Of a DNA stretch of 64,000 nucleotides, positions 63,393 through 64,000 are shown in pieces. The position numbers and the translations under genes were made by a program. Positions within the stretch are counted from its first letter, which is position 1. The number at the start of each line of letters is the position of its first letter. The notes below the pieces were generated by a model. That model did no database searches, was not told the origin of the DNA, and worked only from the letters and a program-made list of their open reading frames with translations. The DNA comes from an uncultured Alphaproteobacteria bacterium (GTDB taxonomy: Bacteria; Pseudomonadota; Alphaproteobacteria; UBA2966), in assembly GCA_958295725.1 (NCBI GenBank), contig OY282368.1, positions 2,006,001-2,070,000 on the forward strand. Direction: 5' to 3'.

Positions 63393-64000
63393 ATGACGCG
63401 GACGATCACGGAGCTATACACCAGACGGTTCGGACACGACATGGAGGCCGCGCCCGACGACGCCGCCGGCGAGGTCGTCGCGGCGCTGCTCTCCCACCGC
63501 ACCCATCGGCGCTTCCTTCCGGATCCCGTGCCGGATGCCTTGCTGGAAACCCTCCTGGCTTGCGCGTATTCCGCGCCTTCGAAGTCGGACCTCCAGCAGA
63601 CGACCGTGGTGCGGGTGATCGACGAGGACAAACGGCAGGATGTCGCCGAACTCGTCCCCGACATGCCGTGGATCGGGGCGGCGCCGGAATTCATGGTGTT
63701 CTGCGGCGATTCCCGGCGTATCCGCCGGATTTGCGAGCGCCGGGGCCGCCCGTTCGCCAACGATCGTCTCGATGCGTTCTTCAACGCCACCGTCGATGCG
63801 GCCATGGCGATGCAGAACCTGATCGTGGCGGCCGAGTCCGAGGGCCTCGGGTGCTGTCCCATCAGCGCCGTCCGCGATCACGCCGCCCGGGTGTCCGAGA
63901 CCCTGCGGCTGCCGGACCGGGTGTTCCCGGTGGCGGGGTTGTGTCTCGGTTACCCGTCGGGCCCGGCCCACGTCAGCATGCGTCTGCCCCTGTCGGCGAC
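63393..64000 (+). CDS. Nitroreductase family protein, 3' end beyond the window
   Basis: ATG 63393 opens a frame that stays open to the window edge (202 codons): MTRTITELYTRRFGHDMEAA, then LLSHRTHRRFLPDPVPDALL, LLACAYSAPSKSDLQQTTVV and FFNATVDAAMAMQNLIVAAE, ESEGLGCCPISAVRDHAARV. These are the FMN-binding RxxRxF/AxxAPS and GLG motifs of the nitroreductase fold. It reduces nitro compounds or quinones with NAD(P)H. Divergent from the CinA-type gene, 118 bp between starts. Confidence 0.88.
   Translation, partial: MTRTITELYTRRFGHDMEAAPDDAAGEVVAALLSHRTHRRFLPDPVPDALLETLLACAYSAPSKSDLQQTTVVRVIDEDKRQDVAELVPDMPWIGAAPEFMVFCGDSRRIRRICERRGRPFANDRLDAFFNATVDAAMAMQNLIVAAESEGLGCCPISAVRDHAARVSETLRLPDRVFPVAGLCLGYPSGPAHVSMRLPLSA

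Overview
High-GC DNA with alphaproteobacterial gene content and order: DUF2244 protein / endonuclease III / EI24 protein / PfkB adenosine kinase; tsaC next to a glycolate-oxidase-like FAD enzyme and divergent from an acyl-CoA dehydrogenase; LigE-like glutathione transferase; two hydantoinase/oxoprolinase loci; a Mod transporter. It looks chromosomal: housekeeping genes (tsaC, nth, glnS) alternate with blocks of accessory and defence genes. The species cannot be named from the sequence.

Bases 1-14205 are a defence island. A five-gene plus-strand run starts with the end of a SNF2-like helicase cut by the window edge. It continues with a large N6-adenine methylase, a protein carrying two different GHKL ATPase domains (one Hsp90/MORC-like, one histidine-kinase-like with an HE box), a receiver-like protein with a long unknown tail, and a small AT-rich orphan gene. 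The genes overlap or nearly touch, so they look like one operon that couples a helicase-methylase module to a phosphorelay-like pair. A second group follows: a TaqI-like N6 methylase divergent from a C5-cytosine methylase plus vsr, with no visible endonuclease. After vsr lies a decayed copy of the 3' end of the large methylase, then an autoinhibited Fic protein bracketed by 70-bp repeats.

Bases 14364-42091 are mostly metabolism and transport: modABC (molybdate uptake) with a tiny coupled upstream ORF; a minus-strand run tsaC - FAD oxidoreductase - hyuA - hyuB; a plus-strand fatty acid cluster (acyl-CoA dehydrogenase, enoyl-CoA hydratase, nitronate monooxygenase, acyl-CoA ligase); an internally deleted IS5-type remnant that supplies the last codon(s) of a LysR gene; a gamma-butyrobetaine-hydroxylase-like dioxygenase; a four-gene peptide-type ABC importer; an AraC-type methyltransferase; then DUF2244, nth, EI24, adenosine kinase and a glutathione transferase.

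Bases 42386-48203 are a compact type IV-A CRISPR-Cas locus on the minus strand: csf3 - csf1-like - cas6e-like - csf2 - csf4/dinG - leader - array (five repeats, four spacers) - HNH nuclease. Three of the four junctions are GTGA overlaps. There is no cas1 or cas2. The separate HNH gene right behind the array, and a Csf1-like protein with no cysteines, make this locus unusual.

Bases 48392-64000 hold an aldo/keto reductase, a fused oxoprolinase, a membrane PAS protein with no output domain, a MaoC hydratase, two short-chain dehydrogenases, glnS, a TauE-type exporter, a visibly AT-rich UvrD-like helicase (a likely transfer), a CinA-type amidohydrolase and the start of a nitroreductase that runs off the window.
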